From Drosophila miranda (lineage: Eukaryota > Arthropoda > Insecta > Diptera > Drosophilidae): a DNA stretch of 64,000 nt. The stretch spans positions 23,250,001 through 23,314,000 of the forward strand of contig NC_046675.1 of the NCBI RefSeq assembly GCF_003369915.1, read 5' to 3'. Below are positions 24,001-33,114 of this stretch, in pieces; position 1 is the first letter of the stretch; every line of letters starts with the position of its first letter. The position numbers and the translations under genes were made by a program. The notes under the pieces are model-generated. The model did no database searches, was not told the DNA's origin, and saw only the letters and a program-made list of their open reading frames with translations.

Positions 24001-25795
24001 ATTCTCGAACATGACATTGTCCACATGACGATAGGTCTGACGGTTCAGGGTTATGGCCGATGGCTGGCACTTGGAGCATATGCCCTTGGGCCATGGCGGA
24101 TGTTCCCTACAGCCTGTCTTGATGCGGCAATTGATGTCATCGAATACAAAGTATTTGCCATGATCCATGCCTGATGTCTGCTTGCGTATGTACGAATGAA
24201 ACGACAAGTGCTTGATGTTATTCTCCTTCAAATAGGCCTCATCATAGGGTTCCAGCGGCGAGCAATGAACGCAACGGCCATTGGCATTGTGATGGCAGCT
24301 TTAATTAATAGATTTTTAAATATGTTATAAACTTAATCGATATAGGAAGATCCCCAAACTTACAGCTTGCTATCGCGTTCGCGCTTAATAGTGCCATCGG
24401 CTTTGGACAGGTTCAGATCCACCTCATCCTCGATCACGTTAATTGAGGGCCGAGCGCTGTTCGTATTGCTGTTGCTCAGCTTTTCGCTAGCTGCAGTCGA
24501 CTTGAAAACCTGATTTTCAATGGCAACGGTACTGGTGCGCTGCAAAGACAAAATTGAGTATGAAAATATGGTTGAATTCCATTAGAAACATTCGACTTAC
24601 CCGCGTCGAAGTGCCAGCCATTTGTTTTAAGTATATCATGTCGCCATGCTTCAGTGCGGTTCCCACAAGCTGGGAGCCACTGGCCTGAAGTTCTGTAAGA
24701 AAATTACGCTCCTTGAACAGGCCGAATCCATCCACTTGCATGGCAGTCTGAACGCTGTCATATAGTTGCTTCAAATTTGACTTGGGTGAGATCTCAATGC
24801 GTTTGATGCCCTCCGCAGACTGCACTCGTACTAGCTGTAATAAAAAGGAAAAATAGAGTTCATTATCAAATAAATTGAATTTGATTTTTAGGGGGAACCA
24901 AACCGATTGTTTGCATAACAGAAACAGACGATGGCGGGCAAAGGCATAAACCAAATTGCGTTTTTTGTATAGAAGGTTCTCAAGCATCAGAGGAGCACTG
25001 GCCATGTCGTGGAGCTGTGTTCTGTGCTGGGCTGGGTGCTGGGTCCTGGGTGGGTGAGTGGCTGGGTGGTGGGTGGTAAGTGTAGCTTTGGAAGCTACTA
25101 AAGCCTTAAAAGGCCTTTCTTATTTGATGTTTGGAACTGTACGTCATGAAGGCGCAAAGTTGACTGTGAAAATTTGTTGGCAACGCAATAAAAACAAATG
25201 CATTTGTTGCCAAAATGCGCCAGAGAGCGCCCACTATTCCCCCTACTTCCGCATTTGAATTAAATAATAGATTTGTTCTCTTAAGACCTCTCTTAATTTG
25301 CCATCAATTGCATCAATCTCTTGCTACTGAAATATGTATTTAGATTATCGTTTAAAACCAAAACCTTCCTTCTCTCTTTCTGCACACCCACCACCCCCTT
25401 TCCCATTAGTGCACTTTTACATTCAAAATCTACAAGTCATTGTACTATTTATTTGCTGTCTGCTTTGGCTAGGGTATTATTAAAAGAAACCCTATATTTT
25501 ATACAGATAGCAGACCCCATCCACGGCCTTGGACCAAGCGGCAGCACACATTTTCCGATGCACTTTCCATATTTCACAGTTTTCCCAAAATTTATATTTT
25601 CTGCCGAGCAACGGCGACAGAAACAACAACAACGCGGCGGGTCGATTTTGTTTGCCGGCTTTTGCGACTATGTGTCCCCTTTCGGCAGGGGAAACACTCT
25701 ACAGACACTTCACAAACTTATTGGTGGTTTAGAGGACACGGAATTAGCAAATTTTATATTGTTGTTAAAAATATACTTACAATTTTGTCGGACAT
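9044..25795 (-). CDS. Npl4: Npl4, ubiquitin-binding cofactor of the p97/VCP (TER94) unfoldase
   Basis: Npl4 pairs with Ufd1 to bring ubiquitylated proteins to the p97 ATPase, for example in ER-associated degradation. Exons on the minus strand: 25795-25781, 24834-24601, 24539-24364, 24298-23770, 23703-23505, 23442-23282, 9690-9275 and 9206-9044. All introns are GT-AG and in phase, giving 630 residues, close to the family length. The first five codons (MSDKI) form a tiny exon that joins LVRVQSAEG, so a longer open frame starting near 25005 is intronic. In order: N-terminal ubiquitin-like fold (1-83), a linker, the Npl4 zinc-finger region with CHHNANGRCVHC and CREH...CSKC, a catalytically dead MPN core, the conserved C-terminal helical part, and a closing NZF finger (WTCNHC...CEIC) that binds ubiquitin. 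Intron 6 spans 13.6 kb and hosts two genes on the other strand. A Motif 1 core promoter element lies only about 20 bases upstream of the ATG. Confidence 0.95.
9691..12750. other. proximal part of Npl4 intron 6, no gene seen
   Basis: This is intronic on the minus strand and moderately GC-balanced, with several short open frames but none with protein-like conservation. It contains a CT-GT mixed microsatellite at 11188-11215. I see no RNA gene or recognised element. Confidence 0.5.
12757..12782. promoter_or_regulatory. GA repeat (GAGA-factor type site) upstream of a TATA box
   Basis: Twelve or so consecutive GA dinucleotides lie about 55 bases upstream of a TATAAAA element (about 12836-12842). 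GAGA factor and CLAMP bind such runs in fly promoters. The pair marks a probable focused promoter for the plus-strand nested gene at 13105. Confidence 0.55.
12836..12842 (+). promoter_or_regulatory. TATA box of the nested Q-rich gene
   Basis: A TATAAAA sequence preceded by GA repeats is followed, about 30 bases on, by the expected start-site region near 12866. The distance to the first good ATG is about 240 bases. Confidence 0.5.
13105..13539 (+). CDS. small Gln/Lys/Glu-rich protein nested in Npl4 intron
   Basis: A 144-residue open frame starts at the ATG at 13105 (MFWTAVASS) and ends with TGA. I recognise no family. Residues 1-50 are Ser/Ala/Pro-rich. The middle (about 55-120) is a low-complexity stretch of CAG/CAA-encoded Gln mixed with Lys and Glu that should form a charged helix or coiled coil. 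The tail is basic and Cys-containing (SCKCKKK), which could suit membrane association or lipidation; that is inference. It lies on the opposite strand to its host Npl4, and a TATA box and GA tract about 250-350 bases upstream argue that it is transcribed. The frame upstream of the ATG opens at a TTG, so the ATG is preferred. It might be a lineage-specific gene. Confidence 0.5.
   Translation: MFWTAVASSTISSSNTEPSAALASAAPNYHQLHTKPPLRSLKNSWQNSNAAFKTRLHQQQQEQKEQKKQQQEQKQQQDQQKEIELKQQQQREAQIILHQEKPQQKPEEETEQQGSVAKKKIAPKSESARKMFKALAASCKCKKK
13540..18700. other. middle part of Npl4 intron 6, with one decayed repeat-like segment
   Basis: No gene is recognised. The first 500 bases are probably the 3' UTR of the Q-rich gene. 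A segment at about 16870-17420 has a short GC-richer block near 16980-17110 with a 44-codon protein-like frame (around LFFGNKSNKKPKVF) and, after it, paired TATACCC/GGGTAT sequence often seen in decayed fly transposons. The rest is ordinary AT-rich intron. Confidence 0.4.
16870..17420. mobile_element. possible decayed transposon fragment
   Basis: The segment differs in composition from its surroundings. It holds a short GC-rich open stretch at 16980-17110, then opposed ATACCC and GGGTAT blocks typical of old Drosophila elements. No terminal repeats or domain could be identified, so the family is unknown. Confidence 0.22.
19036..21015 (+). CDS. RING + B-box + C-terminal cyclophilin-like protein (probable CG5071 orthologue)
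   Basis: This single coding exon of 659 residues lies antisense within Npl4 intron 6. The N-terminal C3HC4 RING uses C13, C16, C33, H35, C38, C41, C59 and C62, which suggests E3 ubiquitin ligase activity. A Cys/His-rich B-box-like region follows at about 138-175 (CEHC...CHNC...CRAC). After a helical middle and a Gln/His-rich linker, about residues 495-650 resemble a cyclophilin fold (GYRGC, TGDF, GSQF, IFGYI, IKDCG). The usual catalytic FHRI block is replaced by VFQT, and the position after GSQF is Arg rather than Phe, so isomerase activity is doubtful. A splice acceptor (TTTTTAATCCACAG) ends 14 bases before the ATG, so a 5' UTR intron is likely, with a promoter near 18.7 kb. An AATAAA lies at 21205. 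From memory this matches D. melanogaster CG5071. Confidence 0.85.
   Translation: MEIPSELLPLLSCPLCGRLYSEEGRHVPKLLSCQHCYCKDCLDKELLWSLPCNGREWICGRCGMSTKLEPDMLPEPEYIIYLIRNLRALQLGQVMMAMQAGPTSPQAVEAGAAKPIPEPANMAGWLDDVCVNRFLTNSCEHCLIHGLPNTTWCHNCRHLMCRACANGAAHSEHQLTCHMDFSELVHQLLSNEMDKIKRACSEVDALARRDMAMLRVLFEGCHQLQNTVRKEILGHKPSMVVLHMRDWLMRSETMLSRLWGEGALGVYEMHQLLGRASAKVKLFRKQVLHLQFQYNMRAIIQENGMHMLTFELLNERILGLQRNPNPNPPQGIPGDGVPPALVMINYCIYNYWQQVQQQVLLMPRQEHPPLHSQPRHEHSLMLPINNLWQISPLEPAPSTSCSSHSFLTHNYPHPAAQLFNNDYNRLNLGLLLGQNNAQSQQQQQHQQQMGNQASGMRQHGHGHGTAIGLVSIGRLPLVHCYPIYYMDMEIAGRLAGRVLIEVNKDAAPRMAENFGSLIRQDRGFGYRGCVVFQTWGNESIITGDFESQNGRGGYAAFEERFFQPDNSRLKSHRGAVGMRRSQKRHDHHGLVGSQFRVLLNEHQIFTAIFGYIIDGIEMIDRIAATGNSIGRPGVRSIIKDCGLYRPVGTENRSDQPLPP
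21016..23281. other. 3' UTR of the RING-cyclophilin gene, then AT-rich Npl4 intron
   Basis: An AATAAA at 21205-21210 is the likely cleavage signal of the nested gene. Beyond it the sequence is over 70 percent AT with simple repeats, including a GA run at 21283 and a TA run at 21705. A short array of CGATACA-type heptamers occurs at 21902-21950. No coding potential is visible. Confidence 0.5.
21902..21950. repeat. CGATACA-type short tandem array
   Basis: The unit CGATACA, with CGATATA variants, repeats about six times in 50 bases. It is a simple microsatellite inside the Npl4 intron. Confidence 0.65.
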
Positions 25796-25811
25796 TGTCG
25801 GCTATTGTAAT

Positions 25812-25822
25812 CAGTGTGACCG
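25812..25822 (-). promoter_or_regulatory. Npl4: Motif 1 core promoter element of Npl4
   Basis: CAGTGTGACCG is a perfect reverse match to the fly core-promoter Motif 1 (YGGTCACACTR, bound by M1BP), which sits close to transcription starts of housekeeping genes. Here it lies 17 bases upstream of the Npl4 ATG and is the first part of the dispersed repeat. Confidence 0.65.
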
Positions 25823-27345
25823 CGGAGCTATCGTTAAAATATACCGTCCGACCCTCAGAAATATATCAAAATACACCGTCCCATTTAAAAAATATACCGT
25901 AAATATACTGACGAATTCAAGTTATATTTTACATATTCCTCGTTTTTGAAATTCCGTGGAATATTACCACCTATATAGAATATTTAGCCATGCCCACATA
26001 ATTTTATCCGAGTAGTGAATCTCTTTTCTAATTGACTGGTTTATTTTAAACATTCGCTTTTATTGCATTTTGCGTAAAAATAGGTTTTAGCAAAATAGGT
26101 CAAACAAAAAAGGTTTTAGCGAAATAGGTCAAGACAAAAAAAAAGAAGGCTAACTAAAACTCCTAGTTCTGCCCACATATTTTTAGGCTGTTGATGAATA
26201 AATATGTTTCAAGATTTGCTAGGTTTTAGTCTTTGCTTTTATTGTATTTTTGCTAAAACAAGGCCTCAACAAAAAAAAACAGTCGCAATATTGCTGGTAT
26301 TTGAAGACATGATGCGTGTATTTGCCTTTGTACACCCTATTTGTATAATACAATAGAATATATAATTTAAAGAGACCTTTTCCCAAATTGATATGTTTTA
26401 GACACATTAATGTGTATTATTAGTATCATGTATATTTATCTCAATGTTCATACATTTTCTCAACTCTATAACGTCCTTTTCCCTAGGGTATGAAAATTTG
26501 TGTTGCCGGTAAACATTGTTATCAACCGGTTATTCAACAATAGATATGTACTCGTTTATTATCTTATGTCGAATATTCCCAGCTATATAGATTTCTCAGT
26601 TTTGCCCAGATAATTTTATATGATTGATGAATCAATTTTAATCAGGATTAACTACTTTTAAGTATGGGTTTTTTTGTTTTGACAAAAACACGGTTTCAAC
26701 AAAAATGTTCAATAGTCGCAGTGTTGTCAGGTCAATATTGCTGGTATTTGCAGACTCATTTGTTGTCAACCAGGGTATGGGCATTTGTATACCCTATTTC
26801 GTTAATATTAGATTAAGATACTGTTTTCCAAGCTGCTTTCAAATGTAATTAATAAAGGCCTTTTCTTAGATTGAATTTTTTGGTCTATTCATGCATTTGA
26901 TTAGTTATTTGTGTATAAAACCTGATCCCAAAACTCATTCTTAATCTCCGTAAAAAAAAAACACTAATGGCAAAATATCGTGTTAAACAGAGAATACATT
27001 TTTTTTGCATTAATTAAAGCCTGGGATGACAGTTCTATAACATCCATTTCCCCCAGGGTATGTGTACATGGAATTAGCAACATGTTTGCGTATGGAATGA
27101 GTCTCATTGTTGTCAACCGGGGAAAAGAGGTCCTTACCCGATTCAAGTTCGGTTATCGATACTATCGACTGGATACGAGTGGTGCGCGCCAAATATAAAT
27201 TTTTTGAATGTGAACGACAAGGATTTAAATGTTGTCAACCGGGTCATTACCGATTCAAAAATACGACGAATTCCTCAATTTTGATATCCCGTCGAATATG
27301 GCCAGCTACTATTTTTTGAATATTTTTATTTTTAAAAAGAAGCTA
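25812..27345 (+). repeat. dispersed repeat copy R1, promoter end facing Npl4
   Basis: This copy begins with Motif 1, then several GTATATTT-type (Motif 6) sites around a shared core (ACCCTCAGAAATATACC). It continues through the shared tract with the marker GCCCACATAATTTTAT (25992; variants at 26171 and 26604). Its distal part (AATGAGTCTCATT, TTGTCAACCGG; about 27095-27245) is shared with R4 in inverted orientation. No open frame or clear terminal repeat is visible. The distal part also overlaps a possible Ssadh poly(A) signal (27325-27330, minus). Confidence 0.75.
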
Positions 27346-27523
27346 CTGTGCAACACTGGTTACTAGTCAGTATTTAATGGTATCGATATTAATTAAGCGC
27401 GCACATTTCAATTTAAATGTATTTATATAGCGGCGTGTTTTACAAGTATGCAACAAACAACAAATTGTATTTTATCTAATGGAAGACTGCAAATGAAAGC
27501 ATGTGCTGCGGGCTCCTTGAACT

Positions 27524-29111
27524 TCAATCGTACTTCAGATTTCCCATGCAAATGTACTTGATATCCACATAATCATCGATGCCATGATGGGAGCCTTCGC
27601 GTCCTATGCCAGACTCCTTGACGCCGCCGAATGGCGCCTCTGCGGCCGAGATCATACCCTCGTTGACGCCCACCATCCCCACCTCAAGGCGCTTGGCCAC
27701 CCTGAAGACCTGCTGCAGATTCTCGCTGTAGAAGTAGCCGGCCAGGCCGCGTCTTGTGTCGTTTGCCTTTTGTATGGCCTCCGTCTCGTCCTTGAAGCGG
27801 ATGATGGAGACGACGGGTCCGAATACCTCCTCCGTGTAAAGCTGGGCCGTGGGTGGGACATCTGTGATGATCGTGGGCGCATAGAAGAGCGGCCCAATCG
27901 ATGGCAGAGGCTTGCCTCCTGTTATGACGTTCGCCTTTTTGCCGCGAGCATCCTCCACAAAGCCGCCGACCTTCTTGAACTGCATCTGGTTGATGAGGGG
28001 TCCGATCTGGACATCGTTGGCCTTACCATCGCCGATCTTGAGCGCCTCCACTCGCTGCTTCAGTTGCGTCACAAACTTTTCGTAGACGCCGTCCTGCACA
28101 AAGAATCGGTTGGCCGAGACGCAGGTCTGGCCGCAATTACGGAACTTGGATGCCATGGCTCCCTCGACGGCCTTCTCCACATTGGCCGAGTCGAAGACAA
28201 TGAATGGCGCGTTGCCGCCCAGCTCCAGGCAGATCCTCTTAATTCCATCCGACGAGTTGCGGAAAAGGAGCTTGCCCACCTCAGTGGATCCGGTAAAGGA
28301 GATACCGCGAACGTCTGGACTCTTGCAGAAGAGGTCGCCAATGGGGGCCGCCTTGTTGGTCGTGACCACATTAATCACTCCTTTGGGAATGCCCGCCTCC
28401 TCGGCCAGCTTGGCCACAGCCAGAGCGGTCAGCGGTGTGTCCTCTGAGGGCTTTACCACCACGGTACAGCCCGCAGCCAGAGCAGCGCCAGCCTTGCGGG
28501 TGATCATGGCCAGTGGAAAGTTCCAGGGTGTGATTAGGGCTGCTACACCAATGGGCTGCTTCATTACGATGATCTCACGATTAGCCACAGGACTGGGAAT
28601 GATCTCCCCGTAGATGCGACGAGCCTCCTCTGCGAACCATTCGACAAAGGCATTGCCGTAGGCCACCTCCCCTTTGGACTCGCTAATGGGTTTGCCCGAT
28701 TCAGCGGTCATTATCTCGGCTATCTCCTGGCTATGCTGCTCGATGAGTTTGTGCCATTTCTGAAAAGCGCGAGATAAGCTTATCAGAATTATCTATTCAC
28801 GGGCGGGCTCTACTCGAACTGGATCTCACCTTTAAAAGGTTGGAGCGATCTTTGGCTGTCAGAGAGCGCCACTCCTTGGACTCGTATGCCTGCTTGGCCG
28901 CATTGATGGCATCCTGGGCATCCGACACGGTCATGTTGGGCACATTCCCAATCACCTCGCCGCTGGAGGGGTTCCTCACCTCGAAGGTGGCGCTGTTGCT
29001 GGAGTCTATCCAGTTGCCATTGACTAGAGCCTTGCTCTGCACCAAAGCCGAGAAACTGCGCATTTTACTGAAGCTGGATCTGCTTGTGATAGGGCGGAGG
29101 TGTCGCCACAT
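27524..29111 (-). CDS. Ssadh: Ssadh, mitochondrial succinate semialdehyde dehydrogenase
   Basis: It oxidises succinate semialdehyde to succinate with NAD+, the last step of the GABA shunt, in mitochondria. There are two exons, 29111-28830 and 28759-27524, joined in phase 0 across a 70-nt GT-AG intron, giving 505 residues, about the size of the fly and human enzymes. The start is the ATG at 29111 (MWRHLRPITSRSSF), whose basic, Ser-rich N-terminus fits a mitochondrial targeting peptide; the TTG further upstream is not needed. Aldehyde dehydrogenase landmarks are present: PWNFPLAM, the FTGSTEVGK cofactor loop, catalytic Glu in LELGGNAP, and the NCGQTC active site with nucleophile and redox-regulatory cysteines. 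The whole antisense strand is also open for 287 codons, which is a shadow. Repeat R2 supplies a Motif 1-like site about 250 bases upstream. Confidence 0.96.
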
Positions 29112-29356
29112 TCTGCCGGACAAATCAATCAATAAACAAGAACATTAACAATTGGTTAAAAATCGATTCGATTGTTGTTGCTGCCAGCCGGTATCTCTCT
29201 CTCACCTGTTTGCCGTACAGGTATCAGGTATTTGGCCAAAGTATTATCTAAGCCGGAATCAGGGCAATTCGCTGGGTGCTAAGTGCTCTTCTTTTTGCTT
29301 TTTATTCGAGCGCTTTGATTGCTTTTAATTGATTTTAATTTGTACTACGCTCTGAA

Positions 29357-30640
29357 CCATTGTGACCGCGGACTTATCGTTAAAATATACCGTCCGACCC
29401 TCAGAAATATACCAAAGTATACCGTATTAAAAAAATATACCGTAAGCTACCGTACTAACGAATTCCAGTTCTATTTTACATATTCCGTTTTTGATATTCG
29501 GTGAAATATTACTAGCTATATAGAACATTTAGCCATGCCCACATAATTTTATCCGATTAGTGAATCTATTTTCTAGTTGACTGTTTTATTTTAAACACTC
29601 GCTTTTTTAGCATTTTGCATAAAAAGAGGTTTTAGCGAATATGGTGAAACATAAAAAACGAAAGAGGATAGTCGTTCCTATTGTTCAATTTTGATATTAC
29701 GTCCAATATTATTAGGTAGATAAACCATTTTGCCATGCCCACATAATTTTATACGATTTATGAATCAATTTTATACTTAACTGGCTTATTCTAAATACTT
29801 GCTTTTATTGGATCTTGTCTAAAAAAAAGTTTTAGTGAAATAGGTCTATCAAAAAAACCAAAGAGGATAGTCGATCATATTGCTCAATTTAGAGATTCCG
29901 TTGAATAATTCTAGCAAACTAAAACTCTTAGTTCTGCCCACATAATTTTATGCGGTTGATGAATAAATTTGTTTCAAGATTGGCTAGTTTTTAGTCCTTG
30001 CTTTTATGGTATTTTGGCTAAAACAAGGTTCAACAAAATAGTTTAAAAAAAAAAATAGTCGCAATATTGCTGGTATTGAAGACATGATGCGTGTATAGGC
30101 CTTTGTATACCCTATTTCGTTAATTTACTATGAAGACAATATGTTTTAGACATATTGATGCATATGATTAGTAGTAGTTTATATATATCCTTATACCTAT
30201 TCTTGGTATCCTGGGATGACAAAAATAAAAAAAATCGCAAACAATAAAAATCAGAAATAATCATTATCCAATAAAAATCAAAAATAATAATAATAAAATA
30301 AATGTTTTGATCCAAAAATAATAATTATTTAATAAATATCAATAATAATATTTATACAAAAAAAATCAGAAATAATCAATATTCAATAAAAATCAATAAT
30401 ATTAATTATACAATAAAAATCAGAAAAATTCATTACTCAATCAAAATCAAAAAATGTCTTTTTATTTTTTGAGTTTTATTAAGGTATGAAGATAAAACGT
30501 AGTTAATAAATTTTGCCCACATAATTTTATCCGATGAGTGAAACAATTTTCTACTTGACTGGAATATTCTAAATACCTGCTTTTATTAGATTGTGTCTAA
30601 AATAAGGTGTAAACAAAGAAGGTCAACGCAAAAAGGGGCC
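29357..30640 (+). repeat. dispersed repeat copy R2 at the inferred synteny junction
   Basis: The copy opens with CATTGTGACCG (Motif 1, one mismatch) and the same ATACCGTCCGACCCTCAG block as R1. It then contains at least three head-to-tail subunits of about 200 bp, shown by the marker GCCCACATAATTTTAT at 29537, 29737 and 29936, with a further marker at 30514. A short AT minisatellite lies inside. The promoter end faces Ssadh, and the copy lies between genes of two different melanogaster chromosome regions. Confidence 0.75.
30240..30455. repeat. AT-rich minisatellite, unit about 30 bp
   Basis: Variants of AATAAAAATCAGAAATAATC repeat about six times head to tail within repeat R2. The units are diverged and variable in length. 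Confidence 0.6.
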
Positions 30641-30654
30641 CAATTCTTTACGAG

Positions 30655-30920
30655 GGTTGGTTGAATAGTATTCTGAGCTGGGCGCAGAACTTGAATTTCC
30701 AAGATTTCCTTCTTCAATTATTCAATATTATAGTATGTGATTTATCTCTTTTCGGAGGAAAGTTATAATTTCGAATTATAGATTATTAATAAAACCATAG
30801 CCATCAGATACGGAATCCAATTGGATTGGAATCGCCGACCCTTTAAAACCAGATCTACTTGACATGAAGATTGAAGTTTATGCTCCTCTAGAACATCCAT
30901 GGTGAGCCCGTATTCCCACT
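30655..30920 (-). pseudogene. exon-like remnant at the breakpoint, gene unknown
   Basis: On the minus strand a TTTTTAATTTAG acceptor near 30924 is followed by an open frame reading KWEYGLTMDVLEEHKLQ and ending in a stop near 30770. Downstream another frame reads about 30 codons (including SSEYYSTNPRKELGPF) to a TGA near 30635. Both have protein-like composition in otherwise AT-rich DNA. I cannot name a parent gene. The position, between repeat R2 and Rheb at the junction of two synteny blocks, suggests debris of a gene cut by rearrangement, but chance is possible. Confidence 0.25.
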
Positions 30921-31360
30921 TCCTAAATTAAAAATCGATCATATTACTTGGACAAAACTATATTTAAATTGAAACTAAAAACAGTAAAATATATAAAATA
31001 ATCTTTTGACTCTTAAATCTGTATATAAACTTTGTAACTGAATTTTTGTTGTGATAAAGGTGAGCTAACTTAAACCTGTTGTGTGTTGCGCTAAGCGACA
31101 GCCACAAAAAACCTGCTGGGCAGCATTTTGTGGTCGCTCCTAAATTGATTGATGCTGGTTACTCTTGCTGTGTGTGGACTTAAAGCTATTAGTTTTTGTA
31201 GATTTTTCTTCCTGCGCACCTGGGACACGGCCACCAGCCCACGCCCCAGCCCCAGCCCATGCTTGCTGGCCGAACTGTTTAGATAAGATATAATCGATTT
31301 TCGTATTGCCATCACGGTTTCAACAGTTTGGCCATGGATATCCGCCAACCAGGCTCTCCC

Positions 31361-32348
31361 TTATGAAATAATGCAGCTACTCTTCTCCTGGGGATTACCA
31401 TTCTCATTCTCAATCAGTATTAGTAGCTGATGAAATATGTCTCCAACAGACTGCGTCAACAAAGAGAGATATGAGAATAGAGCATTCATTTTATTGCAAA
31501 AAGGATACTTGCCTCATTTTGTTTGGCGGATGTTTCGAGAAATGCAGCTCGCCAGGATTCTGCCAGTTTCTTGCCCTCTTCTGTGGTTACAGTTCGCTCT
31601 TGATGCAAATCGGTTTTATTGCCTACTAACACTACAGGTACACTGCAAAATATAATAAATTATTAAAGAATTTCCATCGTATATTGCAAATTTGCGTACT
31701 ATTTTTTGCCCATCACATCTAAAAGTTTTTCGTATATAATTTTGATAACTTCAAAGGACTTTTGGCTCGTTATTGAATAGACCAGGACATAGCCATGGAA
31801 ATCCATGCTGTATTGTACCGGGAATATGCTGTATTCGTCCTGGCCAGCAGTATCGATCAGCTTCATGTCATACTCCTGCGAGTTGACCTTGGTCTCCTTG
31901 GTGAATGCTAAATAAGGTAGAACAAATTTAAGTTTTAAAAAATTAAATTCTCTCATTCGGATGGTGCATGCTGCCATCGCATGATGATGATGCATCTCAT
32001 CCTACTCCGAAACGTCATCGCACTCCTCTTGAAAGGGGAGAACAGCTGCTGCCTGCGCACGCACTTACTATTCTCAATCGTTGGGTCATACGAGTCCACA
32101 AATTGGCCTTCAACAAACTGTATGCTGAGCGATGATTTGCCTGCAGGTGAAACGTAAATTATTACTGGGAATTTTTCGTCAGCTCGTCAGAGTTGTTGCT
32201 ATTGCTGTTCGAGTGAAATACTACGCAATTAAAGAGCCCAAACAGCAACAACAGTCATCGAAACGCTGGAGGGGAACTAGGGTTCAATCAAACACTCACC
32301 CACAGAACGGTAGCCCATTATGGCTATATTGCGTTCTTTTGGTGGCAT
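31361..32348 (-). CDS. Rheb: Rheb, Ras-like GTPase activating TORC1
   Basis: GTP-bound Rheb switches on TORC1 at lysosomal membranes, and TSC1/2 is its GAP. There are five exons on the minus strand: 32348-32300, 32069-32140, 31907-31700, 31642-31513 and 31450-31361, together coding 182 residues, the same as D. melanogaster. Visible motifs are the P-loop GYRSVGKSS (with the Rheb-typical Arg at the Ras G12 position), effector region [27 protein letters not shown] and ETSAK. The C-terminus is SSCIIS, a CaaX farnesylation box, where melanogaster (from memory) ends CLVS. The last intron (31512-31451) starts with GC, not GT (GAG|GCAAGT), an accepted minor splice class. The gene lies head-to-head with the RBM42 homologue and has repeat R3 between them. 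Confidence 0.96.
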
Positions 32349-32629
32349 CTTAGGCGTGCTAAATACACCCAATTATGTTTTAAGGTTTAGGGGCTTTTTG
32401 CCACTTTTCTTTTATTGTTGTCGCCCCTTTCGCCTTTCTATGTGTGTGGGGGACTCTCTGCGGGCGTAATAGTGGGGCAGCCTAGTGCTTTGCTTTTCGA
32501 AATTATGCTTGCTCAAGATACTTGTTGCTATCACAGCTTGTAGCTTTTTTAATGATATTTAATTCAATTATTATGTATTATTTCCACTGAAACAACGATA
32601 CAGCCAAGCAAAAAATCTGAGCAAGATGA

Positions 32630-32880
32630 AATATACGACCCTCAGAAATATACCAAGACATACCGTCCCATTTAAAAAATATACCGTAAATATACTGACG
32701 AATTCAAGTTATATTTTACATATTCCTCGTTTTTGATCTTCCGTGGAGTATTACTAGCAAGATTGATCTCTCAGCCCTGCCCACATTATTTTATACGATT
32801 GATGAATCTATTTTCTACTTGATTGGCTTAATTTTAACACTCGCTTTTATTGGATTTCTATATAACGTTAAAAATTGACA
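32630..32880 (+). repeat. dispersed repeat copy R3 in the Rheb/RBM42 divergent promoter
   Basis: The copy starts at ATATACGACCCTCAG, so the Motif 1 part is missing. It carries the same Motif 6 array, the GACGAATTCAAGTTATATTTTACAT tract and the GCCCACATTATTTTAT marker (32780). The copy is truncated at about 250 bp. The conserved end points toward Rheb. Confidence 0.7.
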
Positions 32881-33114
32881 AAATATACTAATATATACCG
32901 ATATATTGTCGGTTCAATTTTGACCTAAAAAAATACCGAAAAGTATTAAAAGTACCAGCGGCGATGTGGCAGCTCCCTTTGGTTAAATATTGCGTTCGTC
33001 AGTTATCGCACTTCACACATCTCTAGGCATCAGCTGTTGAAAGGCAGCATTTTTAGTGAAAATTTGTTTGATTTTGAGAGTTACAAAATTATTTGTCGAT
33101 TAAGATATCAATAA
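32881..33114 (+). promoter_or_regulatory. RBM42-homologue promoter with Motif 6 and E-box (Motif 5) sites
   Basis: Several ATATACC/ATACCG sites (reverse Motif 6) lie at 32885-32945. A perfect fly E-box core-promoter match, ATCAGCTGTT, lies at about 33029, some 85 bases before the ATG. Such combinations mark dispersed housekeeping promoters. Confidence 0.5.

Noticed and set aside
24835-25005. Longer Npl4 N-terminus from an in-frame start near 25005
   Set aside because: The family N-terminus is short; the exon MSDKI at 25795 splices cleanly to LVRVQSAEG, matching human Npl4.
27584-28447. A 287-codon open frame on the plus strand
   Set aside because: It is antisense to the well-supported Ssadh coding exon and arises from its codon bias; no domain is visible.
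31091-31348. 85-codon minus-strand frame downstream of Rheb
   Set aside because: It does not match Rheb, whose true last exon ends at 31361 with a CaaX box; this is 3' UTR or spacer.
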